From positions 101,314 to 165,313 of the forward strand of contig NZ_NOIT01000007.1 in NCBI RefSeq assembly GCF_004136555.1: 64,000 nucleotides of DNA, in the 5' to 3' direction. A program made the position numbers and the translations under genes. The notes beneath the pieces are model-generated. The model was not told the origin of the DNA. It did no database searches and was given only the letters and a program-made list of their open reading frames with translations. Source of the stretch: Kocuria carniphila (GTDB lineage: Bacteria > Actinomycetota > Actinomycetes > Actinomycetales > Micrococcaceae). Of this stretch, positions 1 to 8,699 are shown in pieces; positions within the stretch are counted from its first letter, which is position 1, and every line of letters begins with the position of its first letter.

Positions 1-569
1 ACGTCTACAACCGTTTGCTCAAGGAACGCATCATCTGGCTCGGTTCCGAGGTGCGTGACACCAACGCCAACCTGATCTGCTCGCAGATGCTGTTGCTCTC
101 CGCGGAGGATCCCGAGGCGGACATCTTCCTGTACATCAACTCCCCGGGTGGCTCCGTAACTGCGGGCATGGCCATTTACGACACCATGCAGTTGATCCCC
201 AATGACGTAGTCACCGTGGCCACCGGCCTGGCAGCCTCCATGGGCCAGTTCCTGCTGTCCTCCGGCACCAAGGGCAAGCGCTACGCGACCCCGAACGCCC
301 GCATCCTCATGCACCAGCCCTCCGGCGGCATGGGCGGCACCGCATCCGACATCCGCGTGCAGGCCGAGCTCATCCTGTCCATGAAGAAGCGCCTGGCGGA
401 GTTGACCGCAGAGCAGACCGGCCAGGACCTCGAGACCATCCTTCGCGACAACGACCGCGACAACTGGTTCGACGCCGAGCGCGCCCTGGAATACGGATTC
501 TTCGACCACATCGCGCAGTCCGCCGGCAACGTGACCGGTGGCGGCGGAACCATGCGGGAATCCAAGTAA
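1..569 (+). CDS. clpP: ATP-dependent Clp protease proteolytic subunit (5' end cut by window edge)
   Basis: Serine peptidase subunit of the cytosolic Clp protease, which degrades proteins unfolded by ClpX or ClpC. The window opens inside the gene: from base 3 the frame reads [17 protein letters not shown], the usual N-terminal region of ClpP, so the TTG at 15 is not the true start. Counting from that TTG, the nucleophile is Ser75 (GLAASMG), the base is His100 (ILMHQPSGG), and the catalytic Asp lies in the C-terminal third (DNDRDNW). The oligomerisation region INSPGGSV is intact. It is the first of two adjacent clpP genes, as usual in Actinomycetota, where the two gene products form a mixed double ring. 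Identity is certain; only the first residues are missing. Confidence 0.96.
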   Translation, partial: VYNRLLKERIIWLGSEVRDTNANLICSQMLLLSAEDPEADIFLYINSPGGSVTAGMAIYDTMQLIPNDVVTVATGLAASMGQFLLSSGTKGKRYATPNARILMHQPSGGMGGTASDIRVQAELILSMKKRLAELTAEQTGQDLETILRDNDRDNWFDAERALEYGFFDHIAQSAGNVTGGGGTMRESK

Positions 570-616
570 CCAGCCGTAGCTGTCACGAACCACTTCAAGA
601 ATTTCAGGACGGACCA

Positions 617-1276
617 ATGAATTTGCCTCACGCCACTGCACCGCAGTTGCCCACCAGCCGCTACGTGATTCCGGATTTCGAAGAGCGCACGCCTTACGGC
701 TACCGCCGTCAGAACCCGTACACCAAGCTGTTCGAAGACCGCATCATCTTCCTGGGTGTTCAAGTGGACGACACTTCCGCTGACGACATCATGTCGCAGC
801 TGCTGGTGCTCGAGTCCCAGGACCCGGATCGCGACATCACCATGTACATCAACTCCCCGGGCGGATCGTTCACGGCTATGACGGCCATTTACGACACCAT
901 GCAGTACATCCGCCCCGAGATCCAGACCGTGTGCCTGGGCCAGGCCGCGTCCGCAGCCTCCGTGCTGCTGGCCGGTGGCACCCCGGGTAAGCGGCTGGCA
1001 CTGCCCAACGCTCGCGTGCTGATCCACCAGCCCGCGATGGAGGGTCAGGGCGGCGGTCAGGCTTCGGACATCGAGATCCAGGCCAACGAGATCATGCGCA
1101 TGCGTACCTGGTTGGAAGAGACCATGGCGCTGCACACCAACAAGTCCGCCGAGGAGATCAATCGCGACATCGAGCGCGACAAGATTCTCACCGCTAAGGA
1201 TGCGCTGGAGTACGGCATCATTGACCAGGTCTTGGAATCTCGTAAGATCAACAAGCCTGTCACCGTCACCCAGTAA
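617..1276 (+). CDS. clpP: ATP-dependent Clp protease proteolytic subunit, second copy
   Basis: Second ClpP peptidase subunit, 219 aa, 47 bp behind the first copy and surely cotranscribed. It has the ClpP motifs INSPGGS, the nucleophile Ser in GQAASAAS and the catalytic His in VLIHQPAMEG. A longer N-terminus (about 35 residues before the FEDRIIFLG strand) matches the propeptide-bearing ClpP2 type of actinobacteria, which is trimmed on assembly. The ATG at 617 follows an AGGA-containing stretch about 8 bases upstream. From family knowledge, hetero-oligomers of the two ClpPs are the active and usually essential enzyme. Confidence 0.96.
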   Translation: MNLPHATAPQLPTSRYVIPDFEERTPYGYRRQNPYTKLFEDRIIFLGVQVDDTSADDIMSQLLVLESQDPDRDITMYINSPGGSFTAMTAIYDTMQYIRPEIQTVCLGQAASAASVLLAGGTPGKRLALPNARVLIHQPAMEGQGGGQASDIEIQANEIMRMRTWLEETMALHTNKSAEEINRDIERDKILTAKDALEYGIIDQVLESRKINKPVTVTQ

Positions 1277-1290
1277 GACGAGTAGGCTGA

Positions 1291-1326
1291 GCGGCGTCGC
1301 GGGAGAGTTTTTTCCGGCGACGCCGC
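1291..1326 (+). terminator. Perfect 10-bp hairpin between clpP and clpX
   Basis: GCGGCGTCGC (1291-1300) is exactly complementary to GCGACGCCGC (1317-1326), with a 16-base loop containing a T run. No U tract follows, so this may be an intrinsic terminator of the GC-rich actinobacterial type or an attenuator that lets clpX be expressed partly independently of the clpP genes. Confidence 0.4.
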
Positions 1327-1423
1327 TGCGCGTCACGTACCGGTGTCGAGCTTTGGTGCACCTTCCGCCCTCGCCTAAAGTGGTGCCGAGGGCAAACGTC
1401 TAGATGAACTGTGAGGATTGGCT

Positions 1424-2719
1424 ATGGCGCGCATCGGAGAGAGCGTTGACCTGCTCAAATGCTCCTTCTGCGGTAAGAGCCAGAAGCAGGTGCGCAAGCT
1501 CATTGCCGGGCCCCGCGTGTACATCTGCGACGAGTGCATCGAGCTGTGCAACGAAATCATCGAAGAAGAGCTCACCGAGGTCGAAGAAACCGACCAGGTG
1601 GAACTTCCGCGCCCGCAGCAGATCCACGATCACTTGCAGGAGTACGTGATCGGTCAGGACACCGCGAAGCGCGCGTTGTCGGTGGCCGTGTACAACCATT
1701 ACAAGCGCATTCGCGCAGGGGTCTCCGGGCAGACCCTCTCGATTGCTGGTTCTGACGGCAACGAAGAAGACATCGAAGTGGCCAAGTCCAATATTTTGTT
1801 GGTGGGTCCCACCGGATCCGGCAAGACCTATCTGGCACAGTCTTTGGCTCGTAAGCTGGATGTACCGTTCGCCGTGGCCGATGCCACTTCCCTCACCGAG
1901 GCCGGATACGTAGGTGAAGACGTTGAAAATATTCTCCTCAAACTTATTCAAGCTGCCGATTTCGATATCAAGAAAGCGGAGCAAGGGATTATTTACATCG
2001 ACGAGATCGACAAGATTTCGCGTAAATCTGAGAACCCCTCGATCACGCGGGACGTATCGGGTGAAGGGGTCCAGCAAGCGCTCCTGAAGATCCTCGAAGG
2101 GACCGTGGCATCGGTTCCCCCGCAGGGCGGGCGCAAGCACCCCCAGCAGGAGTTCTTGCACATCGACACCACCAATGTGCTGTTCATCGTGGCCGGTGCC
2201 TTTGCCGGGCTCGACGAGATCGTTCAGCAGCGCACGGGCAAGAAGGGCATCGGCTTCGGTGCCGCTATCCGCGACACCTCCGATGTCGATCTCACCGGTC
2301 AGGTGCGCCCGGAGGACCTGCTGAAGTTCGGTCTGATCCCCGAGTTCATCGGCCGCCTCCCGGTCGTGACCACACTGTCCAAACTGTCGGTTTCGGACAT
2401 GGTCCGGATCCTTACCGAGCCCAAGAATGCCTTGGTCAAGCAGTACCGCAAGCTCTTCCAGCTCGACGGCGTGGAACTCACCTTCGATCCGCAGGCCCTG
2501 GAAGCCATTGCCGAACTGGCGATCGAGCGGGGCACGGGCGCCCGCGGTCTGCGCGCCATCCTGGAAGACATCCTCATGCCGGTCATGTTCGACCTGCCCA
2601 GCCGTGACGACGTCGCGGCGGTACTGGTCACCGCGGATTCCGTGGCGAAACTGAGCGACCCCGAGGTCTTTACGCACGAGATGATCGAAGCGGAGCGGCG
2701 TCGTCATAAGTCCGCGTGA
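1424..2719 (+). CDS. clpX: ATP-dependent Clp protease ATP-binding subunit ClpX
   Basis: AAA+ unfoldase, 431 aa, that recognises tagged substrates and threads them into ClpP. The N-terminal zinc-binding domain has Cys13, Cys16, Cys35 and Cys38. Walker A is GPTGSGKT, Walker B is IIYIDEID, and the ClpP-docking loop GKKGIGF is present; arginine-finger and sensor regions follow (RGTGARGLR). The ATG at 1424 is chosen over an in-frame TTG two codons upstream because it gives the canonical [13 protein letters not shown] start and has an AGG 7 bases ahead. It sits 147 bp after the clpP pair, so the complete protease is encoded here. Confidence 0.97.
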   Translation: MARIGESVDLLKCSFCGKSQKQVRKLIAGPRVYICDECIELCNEIIEEELTEVEETDQVELPRPQQIHDHLQEYVIGQDTAKRALSVAVYNHYKRIRAGVSGQTLSIAGSDGNEEDIEVAKSNILLVGPTGSGKTYLAQSLARKLDVPFAVADATSLTEAGYVGEDVENILLKLIQAADFDIKKAEQGIIYIDEIDKISRKSENPSITRDVSGEGVQQALLKILEGTVASVPPQGGRKHPQQEFLHIDTTNVLFIVAGAFAGLDEIVQQRTGKKGIGFGAAIRDTSDVDLTGQVRPEDLLKFGLIPEFIGRLPVVTTLSKLSVSDMVRILTEPKNALVKQYRKLFQLDGVELTFDPQALEAIAELAIERGTGARGLRAILEDILMPVMFDLPSRDDVAAVLVTADSVAKLSDPEVFTHEMIEAERRRHKSA

Positions 2720-2770
2720 CGCGTGAGCACCCCCTGAAAGCAACGCACCCGTCTGTCGAAAGGTAACCGT

Positions 2771-3373
2771 ATGTCTGAGAAGCAGCACGTCGATTTCTGG
2801 TTCGATCCGTTGTGCCCGTGGGCCTGGATGACCTCCCGCTGGATGGAAGAGGTCACCAAGATCCGCGACGTTGAGGTGAACTGGCGCATTATCTCGCTGG
2901 GTATTCTCAACGAGAACAACCCGGACAATCACCACCAGGGCCACATCGAGTCCATGTGGATGGTGCGCGTGATCGAGGCGGCGGCGCAGAAGCACGGTGA
3001 CGAATACTACAAGAAGCTCTACGACGCCATGGGCACCCGCCGTCACCCGGGCGGCATGGAGGACGAGCTGGAGATCATCCAGGAGTCCCTCGCGGAGGTC
3101 GGCCTGCCCGCTGAGCTGGCCGACGCCAAGGACTCCGAGGATTACGACGCCGCGATCCGCGCCTCAACCGAGGCCGCCCAGGCCGTGGCCGGCCAAGACA
3201 TCGGCACCCCGTGCATCGCAGTGAACGGAGTGGGCTTCTTCGGCCCCGTGTTCACCCCGGCACCCAAGGGTGAGGAAGCCGGTAAGGTCTGGGACGGTGC
3301 ACTCGCACTGGCCTCGTACCCCGGTTTCTACGAGATCAAGCGCGGCCGCGAGAAGGGCCCGGACTTCAGCTGA
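2771..3373 (+). CDS. DsbA-family thioredoxin-fold reductase, Rv2466c-like (mycothiol-dependent nitroreductase family)
   Basis: A 200-aa cytosolic DsbA-like protein. The N-terminus VDFWFDPLCPWAW resembles the Mycobacterium tuberculosis Rv2466c family, mycothiol-dependent disulfide reductases. That family typically has a CPWC active site; here the second cysteine is replaced by alanine (CPWAW), which points to a monothiol mechanism using an external low-molecular-weight thiol such as mycothiol. The cis-proline loop is seen in GTPCIAVNG, and the middle of the protein is helical (HPGGMEDELEIIQE). GAAAGG precedes the ATG by about 7 bases. It lies 51 bp behind clpX and could be cotranscribed. The substrate is unknown. 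Confidence 0.82.
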   Translation: MSEKQHVDFWFDPLCPWAWMTSRWMEEVTKIRDVEVNWRIISLGILNENNPDNHHQGHIESMWMVRVIEAAAQKHGDEYYKKLYDAMGTRRHPGGMEDELEIIQESLAEVGLPAELADAKDSEDYDAAIRASTEAAQAVAGQDIGTPCIAVNGVGFFGPVFTPAPKGEEAGKVWDGALALASYPGFYEIKRGREKGPDFS

Positions 3374-3427
3374 GTCAGCTCGGTCGCTGAGAGGGCTCCA
3401 GCTGATGCGCGGACCTCGGACATTCCA

Positions 3428-3474
3428 GTCCGCAAAAGTGCACCTAGCAGGTCCAGAACTGCACTTTCACGGAC
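3428..3474. repeat. Imperfect inverted repeat in the convergent intergenic region
   Basis: Two 15-base arms (3428-3442 and 3460-3474) match except for two adjacent bases and enclose a 17-base loop; the shared cores are AAAGTGCA and TGCACTTT. It precedes the much stronger palindrome at 3509-3548. It may be a REP-like element or an accessory terminator stem. Confidence 0.45.
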
Positions 3475-3508
3475 CAGGATGTTGGCCTCATATCCCATAG
3501 CTGATTAG

Positions 3509-3548
3509 ACAACGGCGGGTGCTCCCCTAGGGGAGCACCCGCCGTTGT
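3509..3548. terminator. Bidirectional terminator between the DsbA-like gene and valS
   Basis: A perfect 40-bp palindrome centred on CTAG (arms begin ACAACGGCGGGTGCTCCC). It lies between two converging genes, 15 bp from the valS stop codon, so it can stop transcription from both sides. There is no long U tract, which is common for terminators in high-GC actinobacteria. Confidence 0.85.
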
Positions 3549-3563
3549 CATATAACCGTGCGG

Positions 3564-6215
3564 CTACACCTCGACCGCAGCTTCCAGCTCCACATCGCTG
3601 ACGGTCAACTCACCGTCGGCATCCGTGAGCGTGAGGTCTGCGGCGTTGCCTGCGGCCTTGAGGTCGTCCAGACCCGCGCGCAGCTGCTCGAGCTGGGCGG
3701 CAGGACCGGAGACGGTGGCCGAGGTGACGGCCGTGCGCTGCTTGACCTTGGCCTCGGACTTGGACTTACGCAGACCGGACAGGGCCTCGCCCACCACGGT
3801 GAGCACCTCCGGATCGCCCTGCTGGGCCAGTCCGGCGAAACCGTCGGTCACGGGCCAGGACGCACGGTGCACCGAATCGGAACGCCACCAGGACCAGACC
3901 TCTTCGGTGGCGAAGGGGATGAACGGTGCGAACAGGCGCAACATGGTGTCCAGCGTGGTGGCCAGGGCCGCGTGCACGGACGCCTGGGCCGCTTCACCGC
4001 GCGAACCGTAGGCGCGGTCCTTGACCAGCTCCACGTAGTCGTCGGTGAAGGTCCAGAAGAAGGACTCGATGAGCTGCAACGCGCGGGCGTACTCGTATTC
4101 CTGGAACGCGGTGGTCGCACGGGTGACCACGTCCGCCAGCTGAGCGAGCAGCGATCGGTCCAGGCCGTTGATGACCACGGACTCATCCGTGCCGGAACCC
4201 AGGACGGAAGCCTCGGTGACGCCCTGCGCCAACACGAACTTGGACGCGTTGAGCAGCTTGATCGCCAAGCGGCGGCCGATCTTCATTTGGCCTTCGTCGT
4301 ACGCGGTGTCCGCACCCAGACGGGCCGATGCCGCCCAGTAACGGACCGCATCCGAACCGTACTTCTCGAGCACGTCGGTCGGGACCACCACGTTGCCCTT
4401 GGACTTGGACATCTTCTTGCGGTCCGGGTCCAGGATCCAGCCGGACAGCGCCGTGTGCTGCCACGGCACGGTCTGGGCCAGGGTCTCGGCGCGCACCACG
4501 GTCGAGAACAGCCAGGTGCGGATGATGTCGTGGCCCTGCGGACGCAGATCCATGGGGAACGTGTTGGCGTGCAGCTTCTCGTCAACGGCCCAACCGGTTG
4601 CAATCTGAGGCGTGAGCGATGAGGTGGCCCAGGTGTCCAGGACATCCGGGTCAGCCATGAAGCCGCCGGGCTGATCGCGCTGTTCCTCGGTGTAGCCGGG
4701 AGCGACATCGGCCGTGGGATCCACGGGCAGCTGATCCTCGGACGGCAGCACGGGGTTGTCGTAGTCCGGCTCGCCGGACTCGTCCAGCGGGTACCAGACC
4801 GGGAACGGCACACCGAAGAAGCGTTGGCGGGAGATCAGCCAGTCACCGTTGAGGCCCTCGATCCAGTTCTCGTAGCGAGAGCGCATGAAGGTGGGGTGCC
4901 ACGAGATCTCACGGCCACGTTCGATCAGCACCTCGCGGCGCTCCGCATCACGACCACCGTTGCGGATGTACCACTGGCGGGACGTGACGACCTCGAGGGG
5001 CTTGTCACCCTTCTCGTAGAAGTTCACCGGGTGCATGATCTTCTTGGGCTCACCCTCCAGGTCACCGGAGGCCTCGAGCAGTTCCACCACGGCCTTCTGC
5101 GCGGAGAACACGGTCTTGCCGGCGACCTGCGCGTAGTTCTCGGCCGGGGCGCCGTCGGCGATCCATTCCGGCTGCTCCGCGAGGAAACGGCCGTCGCGGC
5201 CGATCAGCGCACGCGTGGGGAGATTGAGTTCGCGCCACCAGGTGACGTCGGTGAGGTCACCGAACGTACAGATCATGGCGATACCCGAACCCTTGTCCGG
5301 CTTGGCGAGCGGGTGGGCCTTGACCTCGACCTCCACGTCGAACAGGGGAGAGCGCACGGTGGTGCCGAACAGCGGCTGGTAACGCTCGTCGTCCGGGTGG
5401 GCCACCAGGGCCACGCACGCGGGCAGCAGCTCGGGACGGGTGGTCTCGATGAAGACCTTCTCGCCGTCCGGTCGGTGGAAGGAGACGCGGTGGTAGGCGC
5501 CCTCGCGTTCGCGGTCCTCGAGTTCGGCCTGGGCAACCGCGGTGCGGAAGGTGACGTCCCACATGGTGGGAGCCTCGGCCATGTAGGCGTTACCGGCTTC
5601 GAAGTCCTTCAGGAATGCGAGCTGGGAGACCTTGCGGGAGTGAGCGTCAATGGTGCGGTAGGTACGGTTCCAGTCCACGGACAGACCCAGTGTGGAGAAG
5701 AGGTGCTCGAAGACCTTCTCGTCCTCCACAGCGAGCTCTTCACACAGTTCGATGAAGTTCTGGCGGGAGACCACGTCCCAGTCGCGCTGGTTCTTGGCCG
5801 GCTTTTCCGGGGGGCGGTAACCCTCGATGTAGGGCTTGCCGGGTTCGCAGCGCACGCCGTAGTAGTTCTGCACGCGGCGCTCGGTGGGCAAGCCGTTGTC
5901 GTCCCAGCCCAGCGGGTAGAACACGTTCTTGCCGCTCATCCGCTGGTAGCGGGCGATCACGTCCGTCTGCGTGTAGGAGAACATGTGTCCCACGTGCAGG
6001 GAGCCGGAGGCCGTGGGAGGGGGAGTGTCGATCGAGTAGACGGACTCACGAGTGGTGTCCTCGTCGAAGGCGTAGGTGCCGTTCTCGCGCCACTGCGCGG
6101 AGTACTTGTCCTCCAGACCCTCCAGGGCCGGCTTGTCGGGAACGTTCACCGCGGTGGTGGACGCAGCGCTGTCACTGAAATTGGGCGTGTCTGTACCCTC
6201 AAGATTTTGTGCCAT
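3564..6215 (-). CDS. valS: Valine--tRNA ligase
   Basis: Class I aminoacyl-tRNA synthetase charging tRNA-Val, 883 aa from the chosen start. The HIGH-type signature appears as SGSLHVGHMFSYTQTD near the N-terminus and the KMSKS loop as KKMSKSKGNVV. The editing domain lies between them (FIETTRPELLPACVALVAHP). The WVTW-like and anticodon-binding regions follow, with a short C-terminal coiled-coil arm. The ATG at 6215 (MAQNLEGTDTPNF) has GGGG just upstream; an alternative ATG at 6236 would add seven residues. It is transcribed divergently from the YeaO-like gene and convergently with the DsbA-like gene. Confidence 0.96.
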   Translation of the reverse strand: MAQNLEGTDTPNFSDSAASTTAVNVPDKPALEGLEDKYSAQWRENGTYAFDEDTTRESVYSIDTPPPTASGSLHVGHMFSYTQTDVIARYQRMSGKNVFYPLGWDDNGLPTERRVQNYYGVRCEPGKPYIEGYRPPEKPAKNQRDWDVVSRQNFIELCEELAVEDEKVFEHLFSTLGLSVDWNRTYRTIDAHSRKVSQLAFLKDFEAGNAYMAEAPTMWDVTFRTAVAQAELEDREREGAYHRVSFHRPDGEKVFIETTRPELLPACVALVAHPDDERYQPLFGTTVRSPLFDVEVEVKAHPLAKPDKGSGIAMICTFGDLTDVTWWRELNLPTRALIGRDGRFLAEQPEWIADGAPAENYAQVAGKTVFSAQKAVVELLEASGDLEGEPKKIMHPVNFYEKGDKPLEVVTSRQWYIRNGGRDAERREVLIERGREISWHPTFMRSRYENWIEGLNGDWLISRQRFFGVPFPVWYPLDESGEPDYDNPVLPSEDQLPVDPTADVAPGYTEEQRDQPGGFMADPDVLDTWATSSLTPQIATGWAVDEKLHANTFPMDLRPQGHDIIRTWLFSTVVRAETLAQTVPWQHTALSGWILDPDRKKMSKSKGNVVVPTDVLEKYGSDAVRYWAASARLGADTAYDEGQMKIGRRLAIKLLNASKFVLAQGVTEASVLGSGTDESVVINGLDRSLLAQLADVVTRATTAFQEYEYARALQLIESFFWTFTDDYVELVKDRAYGSRGEAAQASVHAALATTLDTMLRLFAPFIPFATEEVWSWWRSDSVHRASWPVTDGFAGLAQQGDPEVLTVVGEALSGLRKSKSEAKVKQRTAVTSATVSGPAAQLEQLRAGLDDLKAAGNAADLTLTDADGELTVSDVELEAAVEV

Positions 6216-6265
6216 GTGCCCCAGTCTCTCATGCAATCCGGCCCCAACCGGCCTAGCGTGGGGTC

Positions 6266-6634
6266 ATGGCACAGTTGCAGATCAAGCGCGTTCGTGAGGA
6301 CAGGTCCCCGGACGACGGCGCTCGCATCCTGGTCGACAGATTGTGGCCTCGCGGGGTGAGCAAGGACCACGCGGCCCTGGATCACTGGTTCAAGGAGCTC
6401 GCACCCACGGACGACCTCAGGAAGTGGTTCGGCCACGATCCCGAGAAGTTCGAGGAGTTCACCAAGCGGTACCGGAAAGCACTGGATGAGGACGCGTCCG
6501 GTCAGGTGGCGGAACTTCAGCAGGCACTGAGAGGCGTGGAGAAAGCGACCCTGCTCTATGACGCCCACGACGAGGAACACAACAACGCCGTGGTGCTCCT
6601 GGGGTGGTTGCGCGACCACCGCAGCGGCTTCTGA
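6266..6634 (+). CDS. DUF488 (YeaO-like) protein
   Basis: A 122-aa cytosolic protein of the DUF488/YeaO family. The hallmark region is DDGARILVDRLWPRGVSK near the N-terminus, followed by conserved FGHDPEKFEEFTKRY and the C-terminal strand ATLLYDAHDEEHNNAVVL. The biochemical role of the family is not established; it is a small alpha/beta protein found widely in bacteria. The start at 6266 is only 50 bp from the divergent valS start, so the two promoters must overlap or lie back to back. Confidence 0.85.
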   Translation: MAQLQIKRVREDRSPDDGARILVDRLWPRGVSKDHAALDHWFKELAPTDDLRKWFGHDPEKFEEFTKRYRKALDEDASGQVAELQQALRGVEKATLLYDAHDEEHNNAVVLLGWLRDHRSGF

Positions 6635-6640
6635 AACATA

Positions 6641-6658
6641 CTAATCAAGTTCGATTAG
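6641..6658. promoter_or_regulatory. Candidate operator upstream of the SDR gene
   Basis: CTAATC (6641-6646) and GATTAG (6653-6658) form a 6-bp inverted repeat with a 6-base spacer in an unusually AT-rich stretch, 41 bp before the start of the SDR gene. The size and spacing suit a dimeric HTH repressor of the MarR or TetR type, but no such regulator lies nearby. Confidence 0.35.
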
Positions 6659-6698
6659 GTATTTATCTTGAAACAATAAGTTGACTACGGTGGTGAGT

Positions 6699-7499
6699 AT
6701 GACTCAGAACACAGACACCACTTACGCAAACCCCAAGCCCGCAGGCAATGGCAAGGTTGCCGTGGTGACCGGCGCCTCGACCGGTATCGGTGAGGCCACC
6801 GTGGAACGGCTGCGCAACAGCGGCTGGACCGTCTATGCCGTGGCACGCCGTGCGGACCGCCTCGAGGATCTCGCCCAGCGCACCGGTGCTATCGCTGCGC
6901 CGACCGATATCACTGACGCCGCTCAGGTCGATGCCCTGCGCGACAAGGTGCTCTCCGAGCAGAAAACCGTGGATGCCGTACTCAATATTTCCGGCGGTGC
7001 CCGCGGCACCGACAAGATTCTTGACGCCAAGGATGAGGACTGGGACTGGATGTTCCAGGTCAACGTGATGGGCACCCTGCGCGTGACTCGCGCATTCCTG
7101 CCCGCCCTGCGCGAGAACGGTGAGGGCACCGTGGTCAACCTGACCTCGTTGGCCGCCTTCCGTGCCTACGAGGGCGGTGCCGGTTACAACGCAGCCAAGT
7201 ACGCGGAGCGCTCCATGACCGAAGCCCTGCGCCTTGAAGAGGCCGAGCACAATGTGCGCGTGGTCGAGGTGGCACCGGGCCTGGTGCACACTCCAGAGTT
7301 CTCCCTCATGCGTCTCGGCGGCGACCAAGAAGCCGCGGACAAGGTCTACGCCGGTGTGGAGAAGCCGCTCACGGGCGCGGATGTGGCTGAGGTGCTCGCC
7401 TTCGCTGTTGAGCTGCCGCACCACGTGAACATCGACACGCTCACCGTGAAGCCGGTCGCCCAGGCGGCCATTCACAAGATGATTCGCAAGGAATCCTGA
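6699..7499 (+). CDS. Short-chain dehydrogenase/reductase (SDR), NAD(P)-dependent
   Basis: Classical SDR oxidoreductase, 266 aa. The cofactor motif TGASTGIGEATV and following VYAVARRADRLEDL are typical of NADP-preferring members of the YdfG-like group. The catalytic Ser is in NLTSLAAF, and the Tyr-Lys pair is in GYNAAKYAERSM. Family members of this subgroup reduce 3-hydroxy acids or small carbonyl compounds; the substrate here is unknown. I place the start at ATG 6699, preceded by GGTGGTGAG, rather than TTG 6681. The gene stands alone, with a possible operator upstream and a strong terminator behind it. Confidence 0.88.
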   Translation: MTQNTDTTYANPKPAGNGKVAVVTGASTGIGEATVERLRNSGWTVYAVARRADRLEDLAQRTGAIAAPTDITDAAQVDALRDKVLSEQKTVDAVLNISGGARGTDKILDAKDEDWDWMFQVNVMGTLRVTRAFLPALRENGEGTVVNLTSLAAFRAYEGGAGYNAAKYAERSMTEALRLEEAEHNVRVVEVAPGLVHTPEFSLMRLGGDQEAADKVYAGVEKPLTGADVAEVLAFAVELPHHVNIDTLTVKPVAQAAIHKMIRKES

Positions 7500-7516
7500 C
7501 ACTCATCGAGTACTGA

Positions 7517-7552
7517 GCGGGCCCCGCCGAAAAATTTTTCGGCGGGGCCCGC
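7517..7552. terminator. Intrinsic terminator after the SDR gene
   Basis: A perfect 36-bp palindrome: GCGGGCCCCGCCGAAAAA is followed immediately by its reverse complement beginning TTTTTCGG. It isolates the SDR gene from the iron-uptake operon that starts 77 bp further on. Confidence 0.9.
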
Positions 7553-7582
7553 ACTCATCTTGTCAGAAGCCGCTCGAATAAA

Positions 7583-7601
7583 TTAGGTTAGCCTAACCTG
7601 A
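7583..7601. promoter_or_regulatory. DtxR/IdeR iron box upstream of the siderophore operon
   Basis: TTAGGTTAGCCTAACCTGA differs at one position from the established DtxR/IdeR consensus TTAGGTTAGSCTAACCTAA. It lies 28 bp before the GTG start of the siderophore-binding protein, where bound iron-loaded IdeR would block transcription. The whole downstream operon is therefore predicted to be induced by iron starvation. Confidence 0.93.
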
Positions 7602-7628
7602 TCTAATTGGACTGTTCGAGGAGCCACA

Positions 7629-8699
7629 GTGCCCGCATCTTCACCTTCATCTCCCACACCCGCCGTGACCCGACGCCGCCTGCTCGGCTCCGGTCTGGCG
7701 CTCGCCTCGCTCGTTGGCCTGGCCGCGTGTTCCACCGGTTCACGCGGTGGGGAGGGCGAGAATACCGGCGGCGCAGCGGCGCAGTCGAGTGCTACCGACA
7801 GCTTCCCCGTGGAGGTGAAGCACGCCCTGGGCACCACCACAGTGGACGCCGAACCCCAGCGCGTGGTGGCCATCGGCGGCAGCAACAACCAGGACTTCGT
7901 GACTGCGCTGGGCGTGGTGCCCGTGGGCGTGGCCACGGTGGCCTGGGGTGGTAACGCCAACGGTTCGACCGATTGGTTCGACCAGGCTGTGACCGACCTG
8001 GGCGGCGAGAAGCCCCAGCAGTTCGATGAGGCGGACGGAACCAACTTCACCGCCGTGGCCGAGCTGACCCCGGACCTGATCGTGGCCGTGAACTCGGGCA
8101 TTACGCAGGAGGACTACGAGCGCCTCTCCAAGATCGCCCCCGTGGTCGCGTATCCCACGGGCCCGTGGGTGAGTTCGTGGCAGGACCAGCAGCGCGCGGT
8201 GGCCAAGGCGCTGGGTCGTTCCCAGGCCGGCGACGACCTGATCAAGGAGACCGAAGATCTGCTGTCGCAGCGCGGTGAGGATCTGGGCGACGCTGCCGGC
8301 AAGACCTTCATCTACGGTGACACCACGCAGAAGCTCGGCTTCTACGGCCCGGGCGATGCCCGCCCCCGTTTCTTCGAGGCGATCGGCCTGGAACTGGCAC
8401 CCGTGGTCAAGGAGAACGTGACCGAGGACGAGTTCTGGCGCGAGTGGCCCGAGGAGCGCGCGGACGAACTCAAGAGCGACCTGTACATCAGCGTGGCCGA
8501 GGACGAGGCCGCCGCCGAGAAGTTCAAGAACGACCCCATGCTGCGCACCATTCCCGCGGTCGCTGCGGGTCACTCGATCTTCACGACCAACAAAACTGAC
8601 GTCGTCTCCACCCTGGCGCCTTCACCGCTGTCCTTGCCCCACGCCGTGGACGTTTACGTTCCCGCCGTTCGTGACGCCCTGGGGTCGCAGTCCTCGTGA
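7629..8699 (+). CDS. Iron-siderophore ABC transporter substrate-binding lipoprotein
   Basis: FecB/FepB-type periplasmic-binding-protein-like lipoprotein, 356 aa, anchored outside the membrane to capture ferric siderophore. The N-terminus has a twin-arginine-like TRRRLLGSG, a hydrophobic stretch and a lipobox LAACS, so export as a lipoprotein (possibly via Tat) is predicted. The bilobal fold is suggested by ALGTTTVDAEPQRVVAIGG at the front and conserved helices behind. The GTG start at 7629 is fixed by GAGGAG 5 bases upstream. It is first in an IdeR-boxed operon and overlaps the next gene by 4 bp. Confidence 0.93.
   Translation: MPASSPSSPTPAVTRRRLLGSGLALASLVGLAACSTGSRGGEGENTGGAAAQSSATDSFPVEVKHALGTTTVDAEPQRVVAIGGSNNQDFVTALGVVPVGVATVAWGGNANGSTDWFDQAVTDLGGEKPQQFDEADGTNFTAVAELTPDLIVAVNSGITQEDYERLSKIAPVVAYPTGPWVSSWQDQQRAVAKALGRSQAGDDLIKETEDLLSQRGEDLGDAAGKTFIYGDTTQKLGFYGPGDARPRFFEAIGLELAPVVKENVTEDEFWREWPEERADELKSDLYISVAEDEAAAEKFKNDPMLRTIPAVAAGHSIFTTNKTDVVSTLAPSPLSLPHAVDVYVPAVRDALGSQSS

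Noticed and set aside
281..1336. Long open frame on the minus strand opposite the clpP genes
   Set aside because: Shadow of the clpP frames; composition is typical of antisense high-GC coding DNA and the clpP products have full motifs.
3557..4622. Plus-strand open frame opposite the valS 3' end
   Set aside because: Shadow of valS, with Gly/Arg/His-rich antisense composition.
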